Assembly: GCF_022458985.1 (NCBI RefSeq)
Contig: NC_061779.1
Coordinates: 20,257,001-20,321,000 of the forward strand
Direction of reading: 5' to 3'
DNA from: Mugil cephalus
Taxonomy: Eukaryota > Chordata > Actinopteri > Mugiliformes > Mugilidae
Length of the DNA: 64,000 nucleotides
Of the stretch, positions 15,737 through 25,470 are shown in pieces. The first letter of the stretch is position 1, and each line of letters opens with the position of its first letter. The notes beneath the pieces were generated by a model. The model saw only the letters and a program-made list of their open reading frames with translations, did no database searches and was not told the DNA's origin. The position numbers and the translations under genes are program-made.

Positions 15737-15808
15737 TGCCCAAGGATGGTCATGATCTAGCAACCTTTGGATTATGGGCCCAGCAAGTTTCTGCTGCGCC
15801 ACTCCTCT
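15737..15808 (-). pseudogene. decayed initiator tRNA-Met
   Basis: The reverse complement keeps GAGTGGCGCAGCAGAAAC and the core TGCTGGGCCCATAAT, but the anticodon stem, T-arm and acceptor 3' side are substituted. It lies next to a decayed tRNA-Arg in the same order and spacing as the plus-strand pair at 11965-12114. Confidence 0.7.
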
Positions 15809-15814
15809 AGAGAT

Positions 15815-15878
15815 TGCCCAAGATGGGACTCAAACCCACAATCTCTGGCTTGGGAGGCTAGTGCCTTATCCTTCACTT
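15815..15878 (-). pseudogene. decayed tRNA-Arg-like copy
   Basis: The reverse complement retains GGATAAGGC, AGCCTCCCAAGCCAG and GATTGTGGGTTTGAGTCCC of the tRNA-Arg(CCT) gene. The 5' acceptor and part of the D-arm are deleted, and the anticodon triplet reads CCC. It is the partner of the decayed iMet at 15737-15808. Confidence 0.7.
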
Positions 15879-16017
15879 TTCTATGTGTGGACTGCAGACA
15901 TTCGCTGTCTTTCTTAGACTTCTCACTTAAACTTCCTCCTCACCAACATGAGCATGGTCTATAAAACTTGTTGAACTCTCTGGATTTTACCACCGTGAAA
16001 TATTGGTAAATAAACAG

Positions 16018-16165
16018 AAAATGATCACTGAGTCTGAATCATTACTAACTTCTTAACAACCCTCAATTTTTCCACGACAGGCAGACTACAATTCTACACA
16101 GAGATGTGACAGAAGCTCCTTCCAAGTTAGGAAGGAGAGGACCACAGAAAAAGAGGGGAAAGACT
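16018..16165 (+). pseudogene. N-terminal exon copy of the 9194-8943 family (broken)
   Basis: After the acceptor taaacag the sequence is homologous to the minus-strand exon at 9194. Shared phrases are ATCACTGAGTCTGAATC, CTACACAGAGATGTGAC-like DNA and TTAGGAAGGAGAGGACC. An in-frame stop and a frame shift interrupt it. It appears to be the upstream part of the SGNH-hydrolase unit that follows. Confidence 0.6.
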
Positions 16166-16250
16166 ACACCATGAGTCCAAGCACCTCTAAAGGCATCCCT
16201 TCTATCGACATACGGAAAAAAAAAGAATGGAGCACCAGAGAGTAACTAAG

Positions 16251-16838
16251 ATCTGGATCATTGGGTCTAGTTGCATCTAACAAGCAGAGAGGCCAGTGTA
16301 TCAAATCTTTGGGGAGAACTTAGGACTAAACGCCCAAGTTAAGTGGTTTGGAAAAGGAGGCATGCGATGGGGTGAAGTTCTACCTCGTTTTTATTCTCAA
16401 CTGTCCACACAGAGTCCCCCTGACATCCTGGTCGTCCATGCCGGAGGCAACGATCTGGGGCTCACGTCTGCCAGAGAACTGGTTTCACGCATGAAAGGAG
16501 ATTTGATGCAGCTCCATGAGGAGTTCCCCTCAATGAAAATTGTATATTCCAGCATCAATGAATAGCAGTCTTAGAAATATGGATTCCAAAAATGTATTAA
16601 TAATGTCAGGAAGGACATCAATAGAGTGATGAGAAAGGCTGTCGCCTGCTGTAATGGTGAAGTTATCGAACATCCCCACCTGAGATTCTTCGATGACTCA
16701 GTGTTTCTAGCAGACAGAGTACACTTTTCCAGGAAAGGAAATGAGATCTTTCTGACCAGTATACACAACGTCATTAAGAGGATCCTCCAGGGAAGAGAAC
16801 ATGACAGCAGTTCTCCCTTTAATGTAAATATAAAGTAA
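16251..16838 (+). pseudogene. SGNH/GDSL-type hydrolase ORF with in-frame stops (mobile-element derived?)
   Basis: One reading frame runs 16251-16838 and is interrupted by three stops (TAA at 16278, TAG at 16563, TAG at 16572) with no frame shift. The SGNH blocks are visible: block I IWIIGSSCI (serine nucleophile), block III HAGGNDLG (the Gly and Asn), and block V DRVHF (the Asp and His). Such ORFs occur in many copies in fish genomes. I recall SGNH-type ORFs in vertebrate Ngaro/DIRS-like tyrosine-recombinase retroelements and in CR1 LINE ORF1, but I see no recombinase or reverse transcriptase beside this one. Its N-terminal exon is shared with the unit at 9519-8943. Dead copy. Confidence 0.7.
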
Positions 16839-17142
16839 ATATGAACTTAAATATTAGTTGGTAAATTAGCTCTAAAACCCTGTTTCCAAACAAAATGTCA
16901 TTTTTTGACCATCGTCTGTTTTTAAAATTGTTTATTTAGTAACTGTATTTTGTTCTTTTCAGAAGAAAAGCATTTATGTGATCCTGCCCTTCACTGTGAG
17001 ACCATCCAAGACAAGTTTGGGACAGATCTTGTCCAAATTAATTCTGACAAATCAATGTGTTGACAGTTGACTGTGTTGAAGTTGTGGCCTGGCTGATTTA
17101 AACTTTCATCTCTGGTCCTCAGCAGGTCAGAGAGGAGATGCA

Positions 17143-17486
17143 GATGTTCCAGGTGTTTGGAGGCCTACCTTCACCTCTGCCCCACGGAGCCTCCTGTTGC
17201 TGCAGCCAGGCCCACAGCCACAGTCCACCAGGCAGATCTGCTCCATGATGCCAGACGCCGACTTGGCATCAACCTCGACGAGCTTTTCGGCGTCTTTGGC
17301 TCCAACATGTTGGAGCTGCAGCTGCTGCTGCTGCAGATTTTGTCTTCTCTCCTCCGCAGCTCCCAGGGGCTTGTACCAGGAGGTGAGAGTGCAGCTTACT
17401 CTGGTGCAGCCTCATTTCCATGCGCTGAGGTGCGGAGCTGGAGACTTCAGCACTGGGAGGCAGAAAGACACCGACACAGTAAATAA
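17143..17486 (+). other. unexplained GC-rich open frame (109 codons from 17157)
   Basis: The 16.9-18.0 kb stretch is otherwise AT-rich, but 17100-17480 is GC-richer with coding-like composition. The frame from 17157 includes LGINLDELFGVFGSNMLELQ followed by a Leu-rich helix-like segment; other frames on both strands are also open across part of it. I do not recognise the protein. It may be a captured exon, a processed-gene fragment or part of the preceding element. Confidence 0.3.
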
Positions 17487-18074
17487 AAGAACTCTGTATC
17501 TCACCTTTCAGAGAAAAAACGTGTGGTATCTTTACAAAAATATGTTCCATTCAAAGCAAAGCTCAAACGAGTTCAACAGAACTTTGAGAAAAGTATTTTC
17601 TCTCCGTTTTTAGGAAACTTATTATTAAACTTATTATGCTACAGTGTGTTAAAGTAGTACAAGTAATAGGGAGGGAATGTGTAGGATGTGAAATGAAAAT
17701 GTAGAAATAAAAAAGATGTGAAAAAGAAGCACTTGCTTTAATAGACAAGGAGGATGAGAACACAGTAGTAGGAAGACAAAATGTGTCTCCTGTAGTTTTA
17801 AAATAAACAGATTATCCAGAATTAACAGGTACAAAATGGGGTTTATGGTCGGTACTTAACCCATTTGCACCAAAATAACTTTTCCATACAGATGAAACCG
17901 AAACATTTCCAATGGGCAGCTGTGGCAGAAAAGTGTAAAAGACTTGAATCTCGGAAACCTGTTATCTTATAGACTCCAAAACCTTGTACTAAAAGACAAA
18001 TGATGTCATTCTTTGGGATGATACATTTCTGCAGAAGCAGGATTTCAAATTAAGCCATTATTACAGCTCCACTG

Positions 18075-18258
18075 TCTGCCTAACCACACGCGTCCTTGAG
18101 CACGTCACTGAACCTCCAGCTGCTCCCAGCGCGTGGCACTGGTGTGTGAATGTGTGTGTGCTTGTGTGAGCGAATGGGTGGACGTGTCTGTGACTGTAAA
18201 GTGCTCTGAGTACCAAAAGGCAGAAAGTTGCTGTATACAAATAAAACTATTTACCATT
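18075..18258 (+). repeat. SINE-like repeat with L2-type 3' tail
   Basis: The 3' part TGTAAAGTGCTCTGAGTACC, then GTATACAAATAAAACTATTTACCATT, resembles the fish tail GTAAAGCGCTTTGAGT...TATAAATGCAGTCCATTTACCATT. That tail is shared by L2-type LINEs and their SINEs. The plus orientation is inferred from the tail. Confidence 0.6.
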
Positions 18259-19115
18259 TGGGGTTATCATAAGGTTGGTTAACCCTGTGACATTTTGCTG
18301 GGTCATATATGAGACAGCAGTAGCTTTTTGAACCAATCGGAGCTCTGTACATGAGTTGTGTAGTGCGTAAATGCTGCATGCAATATGACATTTTCTTTTG
18401 ATTGCATTGATAAAAGACAGTTTATTTTTTGCAAAAAGGCTGGAATAACATGAGGTTAATATAAAATTGACAAATTATTCTATCAAACACAGAGAACTCA
18501 ATACAGTTGAGCAGTTTGTTTTGATGTTTATGAATCATTTAGATACTGTATATGATCAGAGGTACAATATCCATCTGAAATCACCCCTCTGCCATTGGTC
18601 AATTTGACTGGTATCTATTTGAAACTATATCTTCCACCAGAGGGCGTCACATGCCCTGGCAACCATATTTTTCCCATTTATTTATTCTGACTAGGTTTGA
18701 AAAAAGAAAAATGTTTTTTATCTACATTCTTGACACAAAAACATTCTACACACACAAGGGCATTGGAGGGCATTATGCTTTCATACATTTGGTCTTGCAT
18801 TATATTAATCAGCTCACTGTCCATGCGCTATTGCAGCTATAGTGCTACATGGAATGCCATAGCTGACAGCAAATAATGATGTCTTACATATATTTTCATA
18901 AAAAGGTGAATTATTGTGTTTTCAGATGAAAACAAAGCAATGTGCAACAATGCACAATGTGTCGGGTTACTATCATTGTCAGGTCCAACTGTTTGGTTGG
19001 AGGCCACTAAGATAAGTGAGACCATGAGGATAAAGAGTTCAATGTTCAAGGCCATGCTCTGTATAATCTCTGTGATAGGCTAAAGAGCAGTTCAGTCGTC
19101 CACATTTGCGCACAC
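18259..19115. other. akr1d1 upstream region
   Basis: AT-rich DNA ending at the akr1d1 start codon. No strong TATA box was seen; TGTATAATC lies about 60 bases before the ATG. No other gene was recognised. Confidence 0.4.
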
Positions 19116-22100
19116 ATGAATCTGACAGCGGAGAACCACACTATTCCTCTCAGTGATGGTAACCGTATTCCACTGCTGGGGTTGGGCACCTACGGAGACC
19201 CACGAACGGTGAGAAAAATGGCTTGTGTTTATTCAGTCAGACGTCAATTTAGTTTGTTAATGCCTGGTTAAACAGGCATTAGCGACTCTGTGTAATGTGG
19301 GAGTGTCAGTGTTTATTGGGTGAACATCAAATATAGAACATAAATAAAATGGGAACGAATATCATGCACTCGTAAAATTGCTGCTTTGTTTCTGTAAAAA
19401 CTTTTCTGGGTTGTTCATGCTGGGTCATATTTCTGAGTTATTTGAGGTACTATATAAACACATCGTCGGGTAAAAAGGGTTGAAAGGGGTTCATATCTGG
19501 TTAGGTTCATTTGACCAAACTCCTGGTTCATTCATTTTCCCGCTCAGTTATTGTTGAAATCTGGTTCTGTCCGGGTGATTGGACAGAATGAGAGTGAAAC
19601 AGACAAGAAATTTCTGGTAGATTAAATTGAATACTTTACTTACATTTTTAATAGTTTCGAACTTAATATAAGTCACAGTCATGGTCCATAAGTGGGTTTA
19701 ATGTATTTTATTCTTTGACATTTATTAACAAAGTTAAGTTAGCAACTCTTTTACTTGCTAAAGTAAGCTAACGTTCTCTAACTAACTATGACGATAGCTC
19801 TTTGAATTTCACAATTTAATGTGAAGTGGTTTATGGTGTAGTCATCATTTTACTTTACTATTCCATTGCACATATTCAGATACTTATCTTTAACATAGCT
19901 TTAACAGCAGTGGTAAACTGACATTACAGTTTACGTTAGCTTGCACTAGCTATCACATTACGTTTGTCATCATTTCACTAGAAAAGATGGATGAGAGGAA
20001 CAAGGAAGAGAAGCTAGAGGAGGCAGAAGTTGGAGGAGGATTTCAAGTCGCTAAATTGCGCAATTGTGTTAATGGTCCAACCCCCTGAGATTGAACTAGG
20101 CTGAATGTGGCCCTTTAACTACGTTGAGTTTGACCCCCCTAGTCTAGAGAGTGTTTGAGTTTTGATTTGAAAATGTCGTTTTGATCCGAACTTGAATATA
20201 TCTGTGTTCTGTTTAATTATATTTATTCAATCATTCTATATTATATTCTTCTTTGGTTTTGAATGTGATTTTACACTGTTTGTTTCCAAATTGTCATTAA
20301 GAGTGCCATTAAATGAAAGTTGGCAGTGGCCTTTATTTTAGTTTGATTTTACTAATCAATATCAATAAATTTTATTATTATAACAAGTTATGTAATTTTG
20401 ATTTTAAATATAAAAGTAGCAATTCAGTGAAATTACCCATGTTTTATGTTTAATCCTTGAATAGGGTTGCTTTTACTCATTGGGTTGGGTCAAATGAGCA
20501 GTGAAAGTGAATTAACTGAGCACTTCGGCCAAAACAACTCAGCACATGTTCTGTCCCATCACTGATCAACCCTTGGGTTATTTTTTAACCCAGCACTTTT
20601 TAGAGTGTATGAATAGCACTGAATAGTTACTCAAATGGCAGCTGGAACTCAAACAGAGCCAAGTCAAATAATATTGGCATTTTGTGTTGAACTCCAACAG
20701 ACTCCCAAAGGCAAAGCGCTTGAGTGTGTCAAGCTGGCCATAGATGTGGGTTACAGGCACTTCGATGGCGCGTTGGTATATTTCAATGAGCATGAAGTTG
20801 GTCAAGCCATCAGAGACAAGATTGCTGATGGAACAGTTAGACGAGAGGACATCTTTTACTGTGGAAAGGTAAAGCACATACTGTGTGTTCTCTCATATTT
20901 CTCAGAATACTTCTAATACTGCTCCTGTTATTCTCAATCTAAGTTAATTTGATATTTGATTGTTTGCTTTGTGTTATTTTTCTCAGCTCTGGAATACCTT
21001 CCATCCACCAGAGTTGGTCAGACCGGCCTTGGAGAGGACGCTCAAAGCGTTGAAACTAGGCTATGTGGATCTCTACATTGTTGAGCTTCCTATGGCCTTC
21101 AAGGTGTCCCCACAGTAAACACAATTAGCAATTAACTTATCAGAGAGCCATCACATGCAGCACAGTCACAGTGTTTAGTTTAGCTGATATTGTGGTGTTA
21201 TTTTCACAGCCAGGATTTGAAATAAGAAGCTGATTCCGTGTCCCAAAGTGTAATGAGTGAAAACTTTCTGTAGTCAGGCATTATATGCATTATAATTAAT
21301 ATCTTACATAAATATTTTTAGTAATTAAATACGAATGAGAGAAGATAACTGGAAAACTACATTTTGTCAAGTATTTTTGTCATAGATGTGGATATTTGAG
21401 TGACACCCCCTCCCCATTTTGTGCAATGTCAGCACCACAGAAGTGTTAATGGCGAGTATCAAACTGTGCTTACATTTTAGCCTGGAAATGAATTTTATCC
21501 AAAAGATCCGAATGGAAAATACATCTACCACCACACAGACCTCTGTGCAACATGGGAGGTGAGATTTGCAGTTTTGCATTACCTGATGTCTTTATAATAA
21601 TGAAAATGTAGTTCCCTTAATTCTAGAAAAAAAATCATATTTAAAAAAAAACAAAAAACATTAGCTAGGTGAGAATTGGACCAAGCTATAAACCACAGCA
21701 GGAGATGATATTTGAATGTTGACACAGTGTGACACCTTCACTGAAGAATCCACCTAATCCCACTGTGTCTAGCCTAGCATATACTGTATACTGTGGTTCA
21801 TTTATATTCCACTGGATTTATGATAATCTAGCAAATGTTCAGAGAACTTCTGTTTCTTGTCACTGTGCTTTATGTTTGTATACAGGTAATAACTACCAGG
21901 CCTTATAAAGATACTGAATGTTTTTTGAATTTTTACTCAAAAGGCTTTGGAGGCCTGCAAAGATGCCGGTCTGGTTAAGTCTCTGGGAGTCTCCAACTTC
22001 AACCGCAGACAGCTGGAGCTGCTGCTGAATAAGCCTGGCCTCAAACACAAGCCTGTGTCCAACCAGGTGACCCCAACTTTAAACACCCACTGATAGAGTG

Positions 22101-23113
22101 TAGCTAGTGTAATACAATATTACCGCGTGCAGCATGTTAATACGAAGCATGGTAAAAGCATTTTCCCAGATTTATCAAAATAATAGTACTTTTTAGATAT
22201 TTTTCTTCTTTAGAAAAAAGCTCAGTCTGCTGGGCAAATTTCTTTTTAATGGTGCATTTTCTTATTGCTTACTTGAAGGTTGAATGCCATCCATATTTCA
22301 CGCAACCCAAGCTTCTGGAGTACTGTCGTCAGAACGGCATTGTGATTGTCGGCTACTGCCCAATTGGCTCCTCCAGAGATGCGTCGTGGTATGTAGGCTT
22401 TAAGACACTTTTTAAGCTGGTGTGACATATTTCAATAGGAGAAACTTCTGCTTTATTTGATTCTGTTGTTGTACAGAATTAATGGCAGGTTGCAATGAGT
22501 CTTCTTAAACAAAATATTAGATCAGAGTAAAAACTCTCTGCGACAAATCTGTAAGAGATAACAAGGTTTTAAGATGATGAGGTCATAATGTGTGACGTGT
22601 CCCTGGTTTAGGGTGAATGTGAAATGTCCTCCTCTGCTGGAGGATGAGCTTCTTGTCTCCATTGGGAAGAAGTACAAGAAGAGCAGTGCCCAGGTGGCCC
22701 TCCGCTTCAATGTGCAGAGAGGGGTCGTTGTGATTCCAAAGAGCTTCAGCCCCGAGAGGATTAAACATAACTTCCAGGTATTTTAGTCATGTCATTTTTA
22801 ACAAATACACACTTACAGTAATTAGCTAAAGCCTGAGATCTTTAAGCAACCATTTCAGCAAAACACCTCATAATTCTTCCCAGATATTTGATTTTTCACT
22901 CACTGAGGAAGAAATGAAGGCCATCGAAGCCCTGAACAAAAACATTCGCTTCGTGGAGCTGCTGATGTAAGTACGGTTTTTAAAAGTGTCTAACTTGCTG
23001 TGAATTCTTTTGTGTGATTTAAAATCCGGGTTATGCAAGAAACATTAACGATTCTTCTATTTTGACACAGGTGGAGTGATCATCCAGAGTACCCCTTTCA
23101 TGATGAATACTGA
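19116..23113 (+). CDS. akr1d1: 3-oxo-5-beta-steroid 4-dehydrogenase (steroid 5-beta-reductase)
   Basis: NADPH-dependent cytosolic aldo-keto reductase that reduces the delta-4 double bond of 3-oxo-steroids to the 5-beta form in bile-acid and steroid metabolism. Nine exons: 19116-19208, 20701-20868, 20987-21103, 21481-21558, 21944-22066, 22279-22388, 22612-22777, 22884-22966 and 23071-23113. All introns are GT-AG and in phase. The 981-nt CDS encodes 326 residues, the mammalian length. The catalytic set is present: Asp53, Tyr58, Lys87 and, decisively, Glu120 (LYIVELP), which replaces the His of other AKR1 enzymes. The C-terminus [10 protein letters not shown] matches AKR1D1. It is complete and apparently intact. 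It lies head to head with trim24 across an 11.9-kb repeat-rich gap. A poly(A) signal candidate is at 23513-23518. Confidence 0.95.
19390..20612. mobile_element. possible non-autonomous DNA element in akr1d1 intron 1
   Basis: The left edge reads TGTAAAAACTTTTCTGGGTT. The right edge, reverse-complemented, reads CTCTAAAAAGTGCTGGGTT, giving imperfect terminal inverted repeats about 1.2 kb apart. The interior has AACCCTTGGGTTA-type inverted words and a short open frame at 19987 ([18 protein letters not shown]) with no recognised domain. Target duplications were not identified. Confidence 0.35.
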
Positions 23114-24473
23114 GCTTTTTAACATGTAGTGCAAAGCTCATGATTTTCAGTTTTTTTTTTCACTCCAAATACGAAATATATTATAATAGATAAAAAAACA
23201 GCAAAGTTGGACTCTTCTTGTCAGTTCATGCCAGTAACAAATAGTTTAAAATGAACTGATGGCTCTGCTGTTATAAAAAGAGTTTCATTTCAGAGTAAGA
23301 CAACTGAAAAATACATTATAAAGAAAACAACAATGATTACTTCTTGATGTATTTTTTGATCACCAGCAAATAGCCATGAGCTCTTTTAATACATTTTGAA
23401 GACTGTTAATTGGATAAGTATCTCATTCCTTGTCAAGTAATGTCGCTTGTCGTGTTAATAGAGGGCTTAAAGGGACATTTGACATTAGTGTGTTTGACAG
23501 TCCCAATCTTCAAATAAATAAATAAATAAATAGTTGTACATACATTTTCACACAGTGCTCCATGTGTCTGTTTCACTCAACTGCAAAAACATTTGGTACA
23601 CTACACTGTAAAACATTGTTTTCAAAACTTAAAGTAACACATGGATTTCTTCTGGGTTTTCGCATCTTTTAATTATAAAGAACTATTATAAAAAATGGCG
23701 ATACCTTTGAAACTATCTCTACAAAGAGGCCTAAACCATGGCATCGTAACACCAGCAAAAATAGCATTATGGATGGGTGGATTTTACAACCTATTTCTCT
23801 ACAGGAATGCATTTCAGAGTGGTGTAATATCCTCCTGTCTATAAGGCCTAAATAAAATGAATGTTGAATTTTTAAATTTTTAAAGATGTGTAGTTTACAT
23901 AAACTTGAACACTTGCTAATAGTAATCAAGATGACAAATCTAAGTAACAAAAGCGTTAAACGGCAACTGATATAGATTTAGTTAAATTGAGCTTAACTTG
24001 GAAATGTGAGAAGAAATAATGAGTTGTGAGTTTTCTTTGATAATGATGGATAATGAAACCTAATAAACTCTATTAACTCATTGTATCAAGTTAAAAGAAT
24101 AAATGATTTTTAATTCTAACTAAAAGTTCTAACTTTAGCTTTTTGAACTGATGCTGAACTTTTCTTTGGGTTGAGTTTACTCACAATTTAAGGCACCAGG
24201 TGAAAGATTTACTTTGCGGTGCTGTAAAACTGGATTGAATTAAACATACACTAAAGTGTTTATGCTATTTAGCGTAGCCCACTGACTAAAATGGAAATGT
24301 CAAAAAAATAGAAACGTGTCGTTTCAGCTATTTGAAACAACAGCTAAATATCATAAGAGCTAGGATTTAGAACTCTCTGGCGGGTGTATTTCCATCAAAT
24401 TCAAATGTATTGTATTGTTTCAGTTGTATGGTTTCACTTCTGGGAACTCCAAAGAAAGACAATTGGTTGGTTT
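23114..24473. other. akr1d1 3' UTR and intergenic sequence
   Basis: Includes an (AAAT)n run at 23512-23532 overlapping a poly(A) signal, then AT-rich sequence with no recognised gene. Confidence 0.45.
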
Positions 24474-25470
24474 AGTAAAGATTAGATAAGATTCAACTTT
24501 ATTGTCATTACACATGTACACGTAAAGACCAATGAAATGTAGCTTAGCATAAGGAGCTTCCATGCCAGACTCTGACACAGTTGGTTAGGATGCTCTCGAT
24601 CAGGCAGTGGTAGACATTCACCAGGATGGCTGAAGACAGATGGTTCTTCTTCAGCGTCCTCAGGAAGATCAAGTGCTGTTGAGTCTTCCTTTCCAGACTG
24701 GAAGTGTTTGCAATCCAAGACAGGTCCTCCATGATGTGGGTCCCCAGGAACTTGAAGCTGGAGACACGGTCGATGGTCCGCCCGTTGATGTGGACGGGGT
24801 CATGCGTGCTTCTCCTCTCCTTCCTGAAGTCCACAATGAGCTCCTTGGTTTTGCTGGTGTAGAGGAGCAGGTTATTTTCCACGCACCATTTGGCCAGGTG
24901 CTACATATCTTCCCTGCAGCCTCTCTCATTGTTGTTGCTGATGACATCAATCACTGTGGTGTCATGTGCAAACTTGATAATGGAGTTGGATCCATGCATA
25001 GGTCTGCAGCCATAGGTGAATTGATTAGATAAAAGGCCTCAACACACAGCCCTGTGGCAAACCGGTGTTTGAGTGTGACAGCGGTGGAACAAGTGTGCCC
25101 TGACCTCACACGTTGTGGTCTGTTGGTCAGAAAGTCCATAATCCAGTTGGTGCATCTTCTACGCTCCTATTGTGGCGGTAGGCAAACTGGTGTGGGTCCT
25201 GTGTGGGTGGGAGGGAGTCCCTTAGGTGTGCCAGGACCAGTCGCTCGAAGCACTTCATGATGATAGGTGGGAGTGCTAGTCGTCGAGGCACGTTGCTGTC
25301 AAGGTTAGAGCGTTCTGGCACTGACACAATAGAAGTAGCTTTGAAGAACGTTGGCATGGCTGCTTGGGCGAGGGGCAGGTTAAAAATATCTGTGAATATC
25401 CCAGTGCTCTGAGCACACATCGGGGGATGCTGTCTGGTCCAGCAGCCTTGTGTGCATTGATCTGGCTCAG
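24474..25470 (-). mobile_element. dead CR1/L2/Rex-type LINE, reverse-transcriptase fragment and 3' tail
   Basis: Reading the minus strand from 25470 gives, across several frames: IMKCFERLVLAHLRDSLP and DPHQFAYRHNRSVEDA (RT fingers/palm), WIMDFLTNRPQRVR, NSIIKFAHDTTV (the F/YADD box, with the second position changed to His), then NLLLYTSKTKELIVDFRKE, FKFLGTHIMEDLSW and YHCLIESILTNC. It ends with a tail containing TGACAATAAAGTTGAATCTT. The frame breaks and damaged catalytic motif show that it is inactive. It is 5' truncated, as is usual for LINEs. Confidence 0.85.

Noticed and set aside
24544..25420. A host gene on the minus strand
   Set aside because: All frames align to one LINE reverse transcriptase with frame breaks and a damaged FADD box.
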